From: CAIYRG01 sp965247505
Lineage (GTDB): Bacteria > Pseudomonadota > Alphaproteobacteria > Micropepsales > Micropepsaceae
Direction: 5' to 3'
DNA length: 64,000 nucleotides
NCBI GenBank assembly: GCA_965247505.1
Contig: OZ252020.1
Location: 4,464,001 to 4,528,000 of the forward strand
Shown here: positions 11,345-20,410 of the stretch, piece after piece
Layout of the letters: each line of letters begins with the position of its first letter
Position numbering within the stretch: the stretch's first letter is position 1
Program-made: the position numbers and the translations under genes
Notes under the pieces: model-generated
Told to the model about the DNA's origin: nothing
What the model saw: the letters and a program-made list of their open reading frames with translations, nothing else
Database searches by the model: none

Positions 11345-12659
11345 TTATTTGTTGCCGTCGCCCGGGGCGGGAACCAGGAAGATTTCCGGCCACGACAACG
11401 GGCGGTTCATGGAAGGTGCATGCCGGGAAAGACCAAGGTCGAACGCTGATTTCGACCTCGTCAGCGTTTCACTCATTCCCGGAATTCCGACTATCGGTTC
11501 GACCGTAGATTTCACTGACAGCGCGTTGAGCCTTAATAGAAGTTCCCAGTCCCGCAGCACCTGGATCCCATTGTCTCTCTCTGTTATGCCGAATACCAAG
11601 TTGTCGACCAGCATCCCTGTTCCGGTCACCTCGTCTTCGACCTTCACAATAAGCAACGGAGTTTCAAGACCAGAAACTTGCGTCAGATTGGCAGGAAGGT
11701 TGCGGGCTTCGCCAAGGGCGATATCGAAAAGCAGATGACCGACTCCAAGAACACGCGAAGCCGCATTCTTTCCCCGTAGGCCGCGATCGAAAACGAGATC
11801 GTTGTAACGGTCCCGGACAGCATAATGGCGGGCTTTCCAGTTGTCGGGGGTCCTGAGCTCCAGACCGTCGAGGCGCCGGAATATGCGCCGACCATGGCGG
11901 CCAACGGCTTGGGAAAAGAAACTGTCGAGATCGGGAAGGTCGACCTGCGGAAGATCCTTGCCGACTTGCTGAAAATCGAAACGCGATACGTTTCCCAGTA
12001 TCTCTCTGACAGTCTCTACGACATCCTGCCCGCCGAGCGTAGCCGTGGACTGGTCAAACCAGTTTGCTAGCCGCTCGTCGGGCAAATCGCGCGCGCCCGA
12101 GAACAGCTCGTTGAAGAAGGAGTTGCCTGCGAGGCCCACGACCAGTTGCGAAATATCCTCTTGTTCCTCCATTACCGAAGAGAACGCGAGTTGGATACGC
12201 TCCAACTTTTCATTGAGGAGATCCCAGATACGGGCTTCGACCGTTTCGGGATTGCGCAAGATGAAGGCTTCGACCGGACGCTTCTGACCGTACCGGGACA
12301 AGCGTCCCACCCGTTGGTGAAGGCGCATCGGATTCCATGGCATGTCCACGTGGACCAGCACCGCACAGCGTTCCTGAAGGTCGATACCCTCGCCGCCGGC
12401 CTCCGTGGAAACCAGATAACGCACCTGCCCGCCGTTGAAGTCATCTGCTGCACTCTCGCGCGGCTGGCGGATGGTCGCGACTTCACCGGACGACAGCTCA
12501 ATGCCGTCGAGACGCTCGTCGCCGTTAATGAATGCCGTTGATCCGAAACCAAACCGACGATGCAGGGCATTGACGACGAGGGCCTGAGTTGCCTTGTACT
12601 CCGTGAAGAGCAAGACCGGTTCCCCGGCGGCGAACTCGCTGCCGATCAGTTCCAACAGG
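11345..12659 (-). pseudogene. SNF2-type helicase, C-terminal part only
   Basis: About 438 codons remain. They contain the second RecA lobe of a superfamily 2 helicase: LLFTEYKATQALVVNAL (motif IV), LVSTEAGGEGIDLQ (motif V) and QRVGRLSRYGQ (motif VI), followed by a long accessory C-terminal region. The first lobe with Walker A and DEAH/DEGH boxes is missing because IS21 begins at 12660. SNF2 helicases of this layout occur in RapA-like and in defence systems such as DISARM. With an HsdM relic 2 kb away, a defence role is plausible but unproven. Confidence 0.75.
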
Positions 12660-12859
12660 TGTCAACGGCGGAGCAAAATTAGTCCACCCGGGCGGAGCAA
12701 AACTAGTCCACTTAACGTTATGCGGTACGCGGTGTTGGGGGGGTGTCCCGGTAGTCCATAGGAGGGACCCGCGCTGCTTCGAGTAGCGCTTGCGTTACGC
12801 GGAGCGAAGCAGCGTGGGAGGTTCCTGTGGACCAACCGGGTCAACCATTGCACCGGCGG

Positions 12860-13630
12860 TTAAGCAGGTATTTTTGGGGATTTCCGCCGTTTTTGGCTTT
12901 GGTTGAGACGATAGCTCTCGCCGTTCATTTCCAGGATATGGACATGGTGGGTGAGGCGGTCCAGCAAAGCCCCGGTCAGGCGTTCCGAGCCGAATATCTC
13001 CGTCCACTCATCGAACGGCAAGTTGGAGGTCACCAGGATCGAGCCCCGCTCGTAGCGCTGGCTGAAGACTTCGAACAGCAGCTCGGCGCCGGTCTTCGAG
13101 AGCGGCACGAAGCCGAGTTCGTCGATGATCAGAAGGTGATGCTTTGCCAGTTGCTTCTGCAGGCGCAACAGGCGTTTTTCATCCCTGGCCTCCATCAGTT
13201 CATGAACCAGGGCAGCGGCCGTGAGGAAGCCGACGGAGAGCCCCTTTTGGCAGGCCGCCAGACCGAGACCGAGGGCGATATGGGTCTTGCCGGTGCCTGA
13301 GTTGCCGAGCGCGATGATATTCTCACGACGCTCGACGTATTCGCATCGCGCCAACTCCAGAACCAGCATCTTGTTGAGCGATGCGATGGCCTTGAAGTCG
13401 AAGCTGTCGAGGCTTTTGACGGCGGGGAACCTGGCCTGTCTGATCCGCCGCTCGACCATGCGGCGCTCACGGTCGATCAGTTCCAACTCGGTCAGACGGA
13501 CAAGATACCGCACATGGTCGGCGCCCTCGGTGGCGCATTGACGGGCCAGCTTGTCGTATTCGCGCAGGAACGTCGGCAGTTTCAGGGTCTTGAGGTGATG
13601 GGCCAGCAACACTTGCGGCGTATCGGTCAT
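12860..13630 (-). CDS. istB: IS21 helper ATPase IstB
   Basis: A 256-residue AAA+ ATPase related to DnaC, which assists the IstA transposase in target selection. Walker A is GNSGTGKTH and Walker B LLIIDELGF, followed by a sensor segment (ILVTSNLPFDEW). The start is the ATG at 13630, overlapping the istA stop as ATGA, so translation is coupled. Length and arrangement are typical for IS21. Confidence 0.93.
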   Translation of the reverse strand: MTDTPQVLLAHHLKTLKLPTFLREYDKLARQCATEGADHVRYLVRLTELELIDRERRMVERRIRQARFPAVKSLDSFDFKAIASLNKMLVLELARCEYVERRENIIALGNSGTGKTHIALGLGLAACQKGLSVGFLTAAALVHELMEARDEKRLLRLQKQLAKHHLLIIDELGFVPLSKTGAELLFEVFSQRYERGSILVTSNLPFDEWTEIFGSERLTGALLDRLTHHVHILEMNGESYRLNQSQKRRKSPKIPA

Positions 13631-15141
13631 GACGCGCCTCCACCCAACAAGCTCATATAACTGGCGGCGGCCGTGGTCGCCACGTTGGCCCGAGGCAGGT
13701 AGGGATAGATATCCAGGTTGAGTTTGGGCGGGCGTCGCTCGATACGGCACAGCACAAGGTGTTTGACGGCGTCGTAGCCGATCGCACCCAGGCGCAGGGC
13801 GTCCTTCACCGCGCCGTGAAGCACCTCGAGATCGAAGGTCTCCAGAAGCCGAAGGACCTGGACGTATTCCCGCTTGCCGGCCTTGCCCATGCGCGCCTCC
13901 AGGAGACGGCGCAGGGTTGGGAAGGCATCAGGCAGTTCCCATCCGGCTAGCGGCGCGGCCTGATCCAGGGCACCGATCTTGTGCTCCAGCAAAGGCAGGT
14001 AGTGGATCGGATCGAAGACCATATCTTCCCGGTCGTAGGAACGGGGGTGTCGGGCAATGATCCCGGTTCCGCAACCGATAACCACCTCGTGGACATAGCC
14101 ACGGATCCAGACTTCCTGATGGCCGTAGGCGACGGGCACGGAATAGTCATTCGTCCGGTAGCGCACAAGGGACAGCGAGTTGACCCGCGTGCCCTGCTTG
14201 TCGCACGCGTCGAACGGTGCCGGCAGTGGCCTCTTCAACGCTTCGCGGTCACGCACAAACCGTTCGCCGATGCTCTCGCGGTGGCCGCGCAGGACGTTGC
14301 CTTGCCGGTTGCGGCATTGCTCTTCCAGGTGGCCATTGAAGGCGTCCCAGCTCGCGAACCGGGGAAGCGGCGTCATGAAGTTCCGCCGGGCATAGCCGAC
14401 CACCCCCTCCACATTGCCTTTGTCGTTACCCTTGCCGGGACGGCCGTAGCGGTCCTCGAAGAGGTAATGGGACTGCAGCCCGCTGAACGCCCGCGTTCGT
14501 TGCCGCGTGCCATCTGACAAGATGCGCGACACCAGACACTTGTCGTTGTCGTAAAGAATCGATTGGGGAACGCCGCCGAAAAAAACAAAGGCTCTGTTGT
14601 GCCCGTCCAGCCAGGCCTCCGTCGCCGCCGCCGGGTAGGCCGCAACGAAGCAGGCATCGCTGTGGGGAAGTGTCATGACGAAAAAATGCGCCCGATACTT
14701 GACGCCGGCGATGATCGCATCCGCCTCGCCAAAGTCCGCTTGAGCATGGCCCGGAGGATGTGACAACGGCACAAACATCTCACGCCGGCGAAGGCGCCGT
14801 TCCCGAACGTAATCCTTCACGATGGTCTCTTTGCCCGTGAAGCCATGTTCGTCGCGAAGGCGCTCGAATATACGCTTCGCCGTGTGGTGCTGCTTACGGT
14901 GAACCGTTCGGTCCTCCTCCAGAATACGGTCGATGATATCCGTGAAGGGGGCCAGTTTCGGGCGTTTCGGTGGCTGGCGTCGCCGATATCCCGGCGGTTC
15001 AGAATGCCGCAGCATCTTCCTCACCGTCTCGCGCGCAATGCCAAACCGACTTGCCGCCTCTCGCTGGCTCAGACCATCAACATGGCAGGCCAGCCGAACG
15101 CGCAGATATAGGTCCACGGTGTACATCCTCCCGCCTTCCAT
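13627..15141 (-). CDS. istA: IS21 transposase IstA
   Basis: The 504-residue DDE transposase has an N-terminal helix-turn-helix (LSQREAASRFGIARETVRK), a catalytic core with Asp in AQADFGEAD, Asp in SILYDNDK and Glu in GNVEGVVGYARRNF, and a C-terminal beta-barrel-like Mu C region. The frame is intact, so together with istB the element could still move. An alternative start is the second Met (MYTVDLY). Confidence 0.93.
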   Translation of the reverse strand: MEGGRMYTVDLYLRVRLACHVDGLSQREAASRFGIARETVRKMLRHSEPPGYRRRQPPKRPKLAPFTDIIDRILEEDRTVHRKQHHTAKRIFERLRDEHGFTGKETIVKDYVRERRLRRREMFVPLSHPPGHAQADFGEADAIIAGVKYRAHFFVMTLPHSDACFVAAYPAAATEAWLDGHNRAFVFFGGVPQSILYDNDKCLVSRILSDGTRQRTRAFSGLQSHYLFEDRYGRPGKGNDKGNVEGVVGYARRNFMTPLPRFASWDAFNGHLEEQCRNRQGNVLRGHRESIGERFVRDREALKRPLPAPFDACDKQGTRVNSLSLVRYRTNDYSVPVAYGHQEVWIRGYVHEVVIGCGTGIIARHPRSYDREDMVFDPIHYLPLLEHKIGALDQAAPLAGWELPDAFPTLRRLLEARMGKAGKREYVQVLRLLETFDLEVLHGAVKDALRLGAIGYDAVKHLVLCRIERRPPKLNLDIYPYLPRANVATTAAASYMSLLGGGAS

Positions 15142-15242
15142 CTCAAAAAAGATCGAAGGCTACAGGTGGCAGAGTTTTACTCCGCCCGCGGCTGGAAATC
15201 CCGCCGCTTCCGTGGACTAATTTGTCACCGCCGTTCTCAACA

Positions 15243-15329
15243 GTGCCATTGAAACCATCATGAAGGCAGCATAACATCATCAACCAGCGACGCCTGCCCC
15301 ACGAATTTCAACAGAGATAGGGACATCGC
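15243..15329 (+). mobile_element. IS256 right-end remnant
   Basis: Bases 15240-15329 match the last 90 bases of the intact IS256 at 35429-36877 (its 36788-36877) with one visible difference (AACATCATC here, AGCATCATC there). The rest of the element is gone and IS21 abuts it. The remnant ends exactly at the IS256 terminus inside mipZ. Confidence 0.9.
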
Positions 15330-15979
15330 CCGTTTCCCACTCTGCGCTTGTTATGTGCCTCTAACGCCGATACGCGATTTCGTGTAACGACCCAATCGAT
15401 CGTCGGCCTTCTCGAAAGAACCCGCCTCTTCCTGCACTCCCAGACAAATTCGGAATAGAGGCTGGGGCCTAACACCTCGAACGTCTCCGGATCGATTTTC
15501 GCCAGAAGATCGAAATCCAAAAAGCTGTCATTCATTGGCGTGACCAACGTGTCGGTGGCCGCATGCCCTAGACGCGATAGGTTCGTATCGTTACCCGGCA
15601 TGTCGATTATGATGAAATCAGCTTCTTCGGAAGACGCGGCCAGTGCCTCGCCCAGGCGTTCGGATTCTTCTGCCACCTGGGCGTCAACATTTTGCCTTTT
15701 GGACCTCTCGATCACCCGCACATTGGGAAGCGGCAAATCCACGCCGGAGCGCTCCATGAACGCCGATCTGTTCTCAATATATCGAGCGAAATTTTTTTGC
15801 CGGGAATCGAGGTCGATCGCGGAAACACTCATGCCCATTCGTAACAGCGAGATCGCAACGTGGACCGCCGTCGTGGTTTTTCCGGTACCGCCCTTCTCAT
15901 TACCAAAAGCAATTGTATAGGCGTTCGCCGCGGGCGGCATGCCTGCCAACTCCAAACGATGATCGAGTGCGATGCTCAT
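15308..15979 (-). pseudogene. mipZ: MipZ, division-site ATPase, C-terminus lost
   Basis: The ParA-like ATPase has the deviant Walker A KGGTGKTT (residues 29-36), IIDMPGNDTNLSRLGH and the MipZ signature TLVTPMNDSFLDFDLL. MipZ forms a gradient from the poles through ParB and inhibits FtsZ to place the septum. About 216 residues are native. After HNKRRVGN the frame enters the IS256 end and stops nine codons or fewer later, so the last 50 to 60 residues of the usual protein (about 270) are missing. The gene stands divergent from panC. Whether another mipZ exists elsewhere is unknown. Confidence 0.85.
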
Positions 15980-16124
15980 GATCTCTAGCCCCGCATTCCC
16001 TTTCGGTGCGAATCGGACACTTAGGGCATATTCTATCGAAAAGGGGGACCTGGAACGCGTATCTACACGTCTATTTCGTGGAAATGCACTTGGTTAGGCG
16101 CCCGATGTGCATTATCCCACCGCT

Positions 16125-16973
16125 ATGAACGCAATTCCCATTGTCCATGATGCGGCCAAAATGCGGTCGCTCGTTTCAAGCTGGCGAAAGAATAACGACA
16201 AAATAGCGCTTATTCCGACCATGGGCGCGCTGCATGAAGGCCATTTGGCCCATCTCATTCAAGCCCGGGCACAGGCGGGGCGTGTGGTCGTAAGTATATT
16301 CGTAAATCCGGCTCAATTTGCCCCTCATGAAGACTTTGATCGCTATCCGCGAGATCCCGAAAGCGATGCGCGGAAACTTCAATCCGCAGGCGGCGCCGAT
16401 CTGATCTATGCGCCGGACACAAAGGAAATCTACCCAGAGGGTGTCGTCTCGAGGCCAGTACTGGATGGACCCGCGTCGGGACTCGAAAGCGATTTCCGAG
16501 CGCATTTTTTTGGTGGTGTCGCGAGTGTCGTGGGAAAGCTTTTCCGGCAGGTGATGCCTGATTTCGCTACTTTTGGCGAAAAAGACTACCAGCAGCTGTT
16601 GGTTGTAAGACAATTGGTTCGCCAGCTCGACATGAACATAGATATCCTCGCCGTGCCGATCGTGCGGGAGGGTGATGGGCTCGCCCTTTCCTCGCGCAAC
16701 GCCTTGCTCTCCGTGGAACAGCGAAAGATAGCCCCGGCGCTTTTTCGCACGCTGCAAAATGTTGCAGCGCGCGTTCGCGCAGGGAACGACATCGCGCAAG
16801 TCGAAGCAGAGGGCAACGCAGCGTTGCTCTCGGCGGGCTTTGATTGTGTAGATTATTGCGCCGTTCGCGACGCCGAAACTTTGCGGCCCATTCGTGAACT
16901 TACCGCTCCAAGCCGTGTCCTTGCCGCTGCATGGCTCGGGAAGACTCGGTTGATCGACAATTTGGCGGTTTAG
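16125..16973 (+). CDS. panC: Pantoate-beta-alanine ligase
   Basis: This 282-residue cytosolic enzyme joins pantoate and beta-alanine with ATP to give pantothenate, the coenzyme A precursor. The HIGH-like nucleotide motif is PTMGALHEGHLAHL; FGEKDYQQL and EGDGLALSSRN are the family's pantoate and ATP binding segments. Length is normal. I place the start at ATG 16125 because the family begins just before the first strand; an in-frame GTG at 16107 adds six residues. Neither has a good ribosome site. panB is not adjacent. Confidence 0.95.
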   Translation: MNAIPIVHDAAKMRSLVSSWRKNNDKIALIPTMGALHEGHLAHLIQARAQAGRVVVSIFVNPAQFAPHEDFDRYPRDPESDARKLQSAGGADLIYAPDTKEIYPEGVVSRPVLDGPASGLESDFRAHFFGGVASVVGKLFRQVMPDFATFGEKDYQQLLVVRQLVRQLDMNIDILAVPIVREGDGLALSSRNALLSVEQRKIAPALFRTLQNVAARVRAGNDIAQVEAEGNAALLSAGFDCVDYCAVRDAETLRPIRELTAPSRVLAAAWLGKTRLIDNLAV

Positions 16974-17054
16974 TAGCCGCTCACGTATTGAGCGGCGGCA
17001 GGAAGGCCTTCAGTGCTCTCCCCGCCGGTTACAATGCATTCGGGGATGGCGTTA

Positions 17055-17981
17055 TTATCCGCCCTCTGCTTGCTTGGCCTCAAGCCCAGTGGCATTGCGT
17101 TCGCGCCCGGCTTCCACCCATTCGCGCCAGGATTCCGGATCGACAAAAGGATGCGGATCGACCGTTTGACGTGTAGACAAAGTTTGGGCGCGCTCGAAGA
17201 TCCCTCCGCGCGGAAACGTGCTTACGCCCAGCCAAGAATGGTTCATCACTGCAACGTCGATGTCCATCGCACCAAAGAGGCGCGAGGTATAGACCGCATC
17301 TTCATACTCATTATTGCGCGCGCCCGATCCGCCTATAAGTAGCGCACGATGCGGTGTCCCGTTGTCATAGACATAAAACTCGGTCGAGGTCACACCGGGC
17401 GTGTGTCCGGGCGTGTGGTGGATCGTAAGGGTAGACTCTCCCAATACAATTGTTTGGTTCTGATTTAGAACCATGTCGCGCTCCGGAACGCGAGGAGACG
17501 GTCCGTCATTGCGCCCAGGCTGCGTAGCAGCCAGTTCAATCATATCCCAGTCTTCGGCCATCGCAGCGACGCGCGCACCCGAAACATCTTGTATGTAGGG
17601 AACGCCACCAAAATGATCGAGGTGACCGTGGCTGATGATGATGTATTCGATGTCTGCCGGATCAAATCCTAAGGAACGAATGCCCGAGAGGATATGCTCG
17701 ACATAGGGCTCCTCTGCCGCATCAAACAAAACCAGGCCGTCGGACGTTTCCAGCAGCCAAACCGAAACAAAGCCCGGTCCGACATAGTAAAGATTGTCGA
17801 ACACCTGAAAGGGCTCGAGCATTTGATATCCGACATTGTTTCGCTGACTTTCGCGAAAGCTTTGACTCAAAGTTTCGCCCGGTGCCGGGCCAACGTCCGC
17901 AGCGTATCCACATGCGGAGAAAAGCACCCCGACGCTCAGTGAAATCGCAGATAATGAAGCGAGACGTTTTCCGATTGTCAT
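17055..17981 (-). CDS. Lipoprotein with metallo-beta-lactamase fold
   Basis: A 308-residue MBL-fold hydrolase. The N-terminus ends in a likely lipobox (LFSAC, Cys about 24), so it is probably membrane-anchored in the periplasm. Metal ligands are visible in HGHLDHFGG (HxHxDH), HTPGHTPGV and a C-terminal MNHSW. GGAGG lies 5 bases before the ATG. It is a clear paralogue of the next gene (shared GFDPADIEYIIISHGHLDHF). The layout resembles class B3 beta-lactamases, but many B3-like exported proteins hydrolyse other substrates. The substrate is unknown. Confidence 0.88.
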   Translation of the reverse strand: MTIGKRLASLSAISLSVGVLFSACGYAADVGPAPGETLSQSFRESQRNNVGYQMLEPFQVFDNLYYVGPGFVSVWLLETSDGLVLFDAAEEPYVEHILSGIRSLGFDPADIEYIIISHGHLDHFGGVPYIQDVSGARVAAMAEDWDMIELAATQPGRNDGPSPRVPERDMVLNQNQTIVLGESTLTIHHTPGHTPGVTSTEFYVYDNGTPHRALLIGGSGARNNEYEDAVYTSRLFGAMDIDVAVMNHSWLGVSTFPRGGIFERAQTLSTRQTVDPHPFVDPESWREWVEAGRERNATGLEAKQAEGG

Positions 17982-18013
17982 GTTTCCTCCGATGACGACT
18001 GGCGTCGCTTAAA

Positions 18014-18949
18014 TTATTGCTGGCCTGCCTCGGCCCTGTCCCGTGCAAGGTTATCGACATTACGCTGATGCACCTTGCCAATCCATTCTTGCCATGCCGC
18101 GCCGTCTACAAACGGGTTTGGCTGTGCCTCGGCAATGCGCAGCGCGCGTTCGAATATGCTTCCATTGGGATAGGGAGTGCCGGCATTCCACGCGTGGTTC
18201 GGCAAAAAAATTTCGATGTCTTCGATCGCCATTACGCGCACGGTCGTTTCAACCGCCAACACATTGAGATGGCCTCCGCGCCCGCCGGTGCCACCAGAGA
18301 AAAACGCCTTATGCGCGGTGCCATCGTCGTAGATCGTAAACTCTGCGGACATCACGCCTGCGGTGTGACCTGGCGTGGTGTGCAGATGCAGTGTCTGGCC
18401 GCCAAGCGAAATGGTGTCACCTTGTTCGATGACAATATCTTTGCGTGGCATGCGCGGCGGCGGCCCCTGATTGCGTCCCGGAGTTAGTGAACGCTCTTCG
18501 ATCAGTTCCCAATCTTCTGCAACCGCACCGACCTGCGCCCCCGAAAGGTCTTGAATCGCGGCCACGCCACCGAAATGATCGAGGTGACCATGGCTAATGA
18601 TGATGTATTCGATATCAGCGGGATCAAATCCAACCTTACGAATATTTCCCAGCACATGGTCGACATAGGGATCTTCCGAACCGTCTATAAGGATATGCCC
18701 TTCGGGCGTCGTTATTAAATATACGCCGACATAACCCGGGCCGACATAAAAGAGATTGTCGGCCATCTTAATCGGTTCGACTTTTTGGTATTCGAGATTG
18801 TCCATCTGGCTTTCACGGTAGCTTTGGCTCAGGCCTTCCCCAGGCAATGGCCCGCCGGCTGCTGCAGCCAGTGCCGCGCCCGAACCAAAAAGAAGCGCCG
18901 CAGATAGGACTGCCGCGCCCAAATAGTGAATGTGCTTGGTCGTGGCCAT
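18014..18949 (-). CDS. Secreted metallo-beta-lactamase-fold protein
   Basis: This 311-residue paralogue of the downstream lipoprotein starts at ATG 18949 behind GGGAGAAACA; an upstream in-frame ATG would add eight residues without a ribosome site. A Sec signal peptide (residues 1 to about 27, ending GAALA) has no lipobox, so it should be periplasmic and soluble. Ligand motifs are HGHLDHFGG, HTTPGHTAGV and LPNHAWN. The two genes lie in tandem, 32 bases apart, and are probably co-transcribed. One copy lipid-anchored and one soluble suggests divergence in location. Confidence 0.88.
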   Translation of the reverse strand: MATTKHIHYLGAAVLSAALLFGSGAALAAAAGGPLPGEGLSQSYRESQMDNLEYQKVEPIKMADNLFYVGPGYVGVYLITTPEGHILIDGSEDPYVDHVLGNIRKVGFDPADIEYIIISHGHLDHFGGVAAIQDLSGAQVGAVAEDWELIEERSLTPGRNQGPPPRMPRKDIVIEQGDTISLGGQTLHLHTTPGHTAGVMSAEFTIYDDGTAHKAFFSGGTGGRGGHLNVLAVETTVRVMAIEDIEIFLPNHAWNAGTPYPNGSIFERALRIAEAQPNPFVDGAAWQEWIGKVHQRNVDNLARDRAEAGQQ

Positions 18950-19059
18950 TGTTTCTCCCTTAAAGTCACCCAATGTTCATGCCCCGTCTTGGGTGAGGCC
19001 CATCAATACTAGTTTAGGACAGTGACAGCTTGGGGCAAGACCGCCTTTTTTGTCTTTGC

Positions 19060-19488
19060 CTACATTAGGCCCAGGGCGGCCAGCTCGGCGCGGAGTTCCT
19101 CGGGCATTTTGACGGCCTCTCCAGGGCGCAGATCCCGCGGAGCGTCCGCCTCCTCCAGATAACGCCAGCCTTGAAACGGCCGGTGATGGCGCATCGCGAC
19201 CGGAACCAGTTTGCGATCGAGCATGAGCGCGCAGCGCGGTCCCCCATTCCTTACGACATGTCTAAGTTCGAGTAGTTTTTGGCGGACGGCAATCTGCCCT
19301 TTGATCACCCAATAAAGAGACCCGCCGTCCAAAAGCTCGGCCGCGCGCCTGGGTGTCTGTCTGGTGACGTGGAAAGTTTCATCGGCTTCGCCCCGCTTTT
19401 TTCTCTCTAAGCGGCGGCGTTTTTGCCATTTTTCTAGATCATCGATGCTCTCGGCACCCACGCATAGCTTTATGAGATGCAGAGCCAC
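19060..19488 (-). CDS. DUF1489 family protein
   Basis: This 142-residue protein begins MALHLIKLCVGAESIDDLEK when started at the GTG at 19488, which is exactly the family's usual N-terminus. Starting further upstream would add 25 unrelated residues that overlap the small gene at 19490-19636. DUF1489 is nearly confined to alphaproteobacteria and has no established function. The protein is basic with conserved ALMLDRKLVPVAMRHHRPFQ and GWRYLE. It is probably translated together with the small membrane protein upstream (stop and start separated by one base). Confidence 0.85.
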   Translation of the reverse strand: MALHLIKLCVGAESIDDLEKWQKRRRLERKKRGEADETFHVTRQTPRRAAELLDGGSLYWVIKGQIAVRQKLLELRHVVRNGGPRCALMLDRKLVPVAMRHHRPFQGWRYLEEADAPRDLRPGEAVKMPEELRAELAALGLM

Positions 19489-19489
19489 A

Positions 19490-19636
19490 TCAGAACCCCA
19501 GAAGCGATCTCCAACCTTGCCACAAAAGGCCGACAATCCCCCCGACGACGAACAGCATGACAAGGCAACCCACGCATCCGAAAATGCGGAAGGGGCGGCG
19601 ATTAAAAGTCACTCGGTACTCGTCGATATCGTGCAT
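19490..19636 (-). CDS. 48-residue single-span membrane protein
   Basis: A short ORF starts at ATG 19636 (GAGGATACC upstream). Residues 1-17 are polar and basic (MHDIDEYRVTFNRRPFR); residues 18-45 form one hydrophobic helix with two Cys and a Gly-rich centre (VVGGIVGLLW), then WRSLLGF and stop. The next gene's GTG follows one base after the TGA. The tight coupling and clean hydrophobic profile argue that it is real. Function unknown. Confidence 0.7.
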   Translation of the reverse strand: MHDIDEYRVTFNRRPFRIFGCVGCLVMLFVVGGIVGLLWQGWRSLLGF

Positions 19637-19696
19637 GGTATCCTCATGCCGTGCCCAAGGGATTCAGCCACGCTCCCGGAATATTTGCCGGCAGGA

Positions 19697-19780
19697 TGGT
19701 GCGGTCGAGAAGACTCGAACTTCCACGGGTTGCCCCACTAGCTCCTCAAGCTAGCGCGTCTACCATTCCGCCACGACCGC
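19697..19780 (-). tRNA. tRNA-Leu (anticodon GAG)
   Basis: Reading the minus strand from 19780: acceptor GCGGTCG pairs with CGACCGC near 19700, followed by the discriminator A and an encoded CCA. The D arm is followed by an anticodon stem CTAGC/GCTAG with loop TTGAGGA (anticodon GAG, reading CUC/CUU), then a long variable arm as expected for class II tRNA-Leu, and the T loop GTTCGAGTC. Confidence 0.95.
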
Positions 19781-19885
19781 GAGGAAAGGCCGGCGCGGTG
19801 TAACAAAACATGCCTCGAAAGTGAAGTTAGTCAATAAATCGGCAGATCTGCCCGCGCCTGGGCGCTAGATGGGGCATTGGCCGTG

Positions 19886-20410
19886 CTATTGCCCCAACCC
19901 GTTCAGCCAGCCTTTATTGTCGATCAGTTCTCGCGTCCTCTGTGCTACTTCCTGCGGCCCAAGGCCGGAAGCACGCCAACGTGCCCGCGCGATCGCGATC
20001 TCGTCGACATGGTTTTCCCATTCCACGCCAAATATCTCCCCGAGCGTTTCGCGCACCCGTGCCGCCAGTCCGGGCGAACGCCCGCCGGTCGAGACTGTGA
20101 TCAGGAGCTCGCCACGCCTTATCTGGGCTGGAACATGAAAATCGCAAAGTTTCGGAACGTCCTCGACATTGACCAAGACGCCAGCGGCCTTGGCATTGGC
20201 GTAAATCTCACGCGATGTGCTCTCGTCCCATCCGGCAATAAATAGGACATTCAGATCAGCCAGCTCGGATAGTTCCGGCTGCCGATCTTCGAGCATCTTG
20301 GACGGCGTAATGCCGGCGTCGTTCAAAAGGCGCATGCGCCCACCGAACGCGCTTCCGTGGCCGGCGATGCCAATTCGAGCACCTTGGGGTGTCAAAACAA
20401 TTGGAAGCAT
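19886..20410 (-). CDS. Precorrin-2 dehydrogenase-like (siroheme synthase N-domain)
   Basis: A 174-residue stand-alone version of the CysG/Met8 NAD-dependent domain, which oxidises precorrin-2 to sirohydrochlorin for siroheme. The N-terminal Rossmann motif GIAGHGSAFGGRMRLLNDAG is a divergent GxGxxA form. Later segments match the family: FIAGWDES, VLVNVEDVPKLCDFHVPAQI and ELLITVSTGGRSPGLAARVR. The start at 20410 is used because the family begins right before the first strand. The methyltransferase half of CysG is absent, as in many alphaproteobacteria. The upstream 190 bases to lipB are AT-rich and probably hold divergent promoters. Confidence 0.88.
   Translation of the reverse strand: MLPIVLTPQGARIGIAGHGSAFGGRMRLLNDAGITPSKMLEDRQPELSELADLNVLFIAGWDESTSREIYANAKAAGVLVNVEDVPKLCDFHVPAQIRRGELLITVSTGGRSPGLAARVRETLGEIFGVEWENHVDEIAIARARWRASGLGPQEVAQRTRELIDNKGWLNGLGQ

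Larger units (their letters stand above)
12660..15242 (-). mobile_element. IS21-family element, apparently complete
   Basis: The element runs from TGTCAACGGCGG (12660) to CTCAACA (15242) and holds istA and istB in the usual overlapping order. The left end carries two tandem copies of a roughly 23-base motif (GGCGGAGCAAAATTAGTCCAC, then GGCGGAGCAAAACTAGTCCAC); inverted versions occur near 15165 and 15212 at the right end. Such multiple terminal repeats are the transposase sites of this family. The left flank is a helicase gene and the right flank an IS256 scrap, with no matching target duplication, so a deletion or recombination followed insertion. Confidence 0.88.

Noticed and set aside
11345..12659. 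Assignment to DISARM drmD
   Set aside because: Only the second helicase lobe and tail remain; generic motifs IV-VI cannot separate drmD from RapA-like or other SNF2 helicases.
12860..13630. DnaC/DnaA-like replication ATPase
   Set aside because: Overlap with istA and location inside IS21 ends identify it as IstB.
17055..18949. Class B3 beta-lactamase antibiotic resistance genes
   Set aside because: The fold and ligand motifs fit, but many exported non-resistance enzymes share them, and nothing else here points to beta-lactams.
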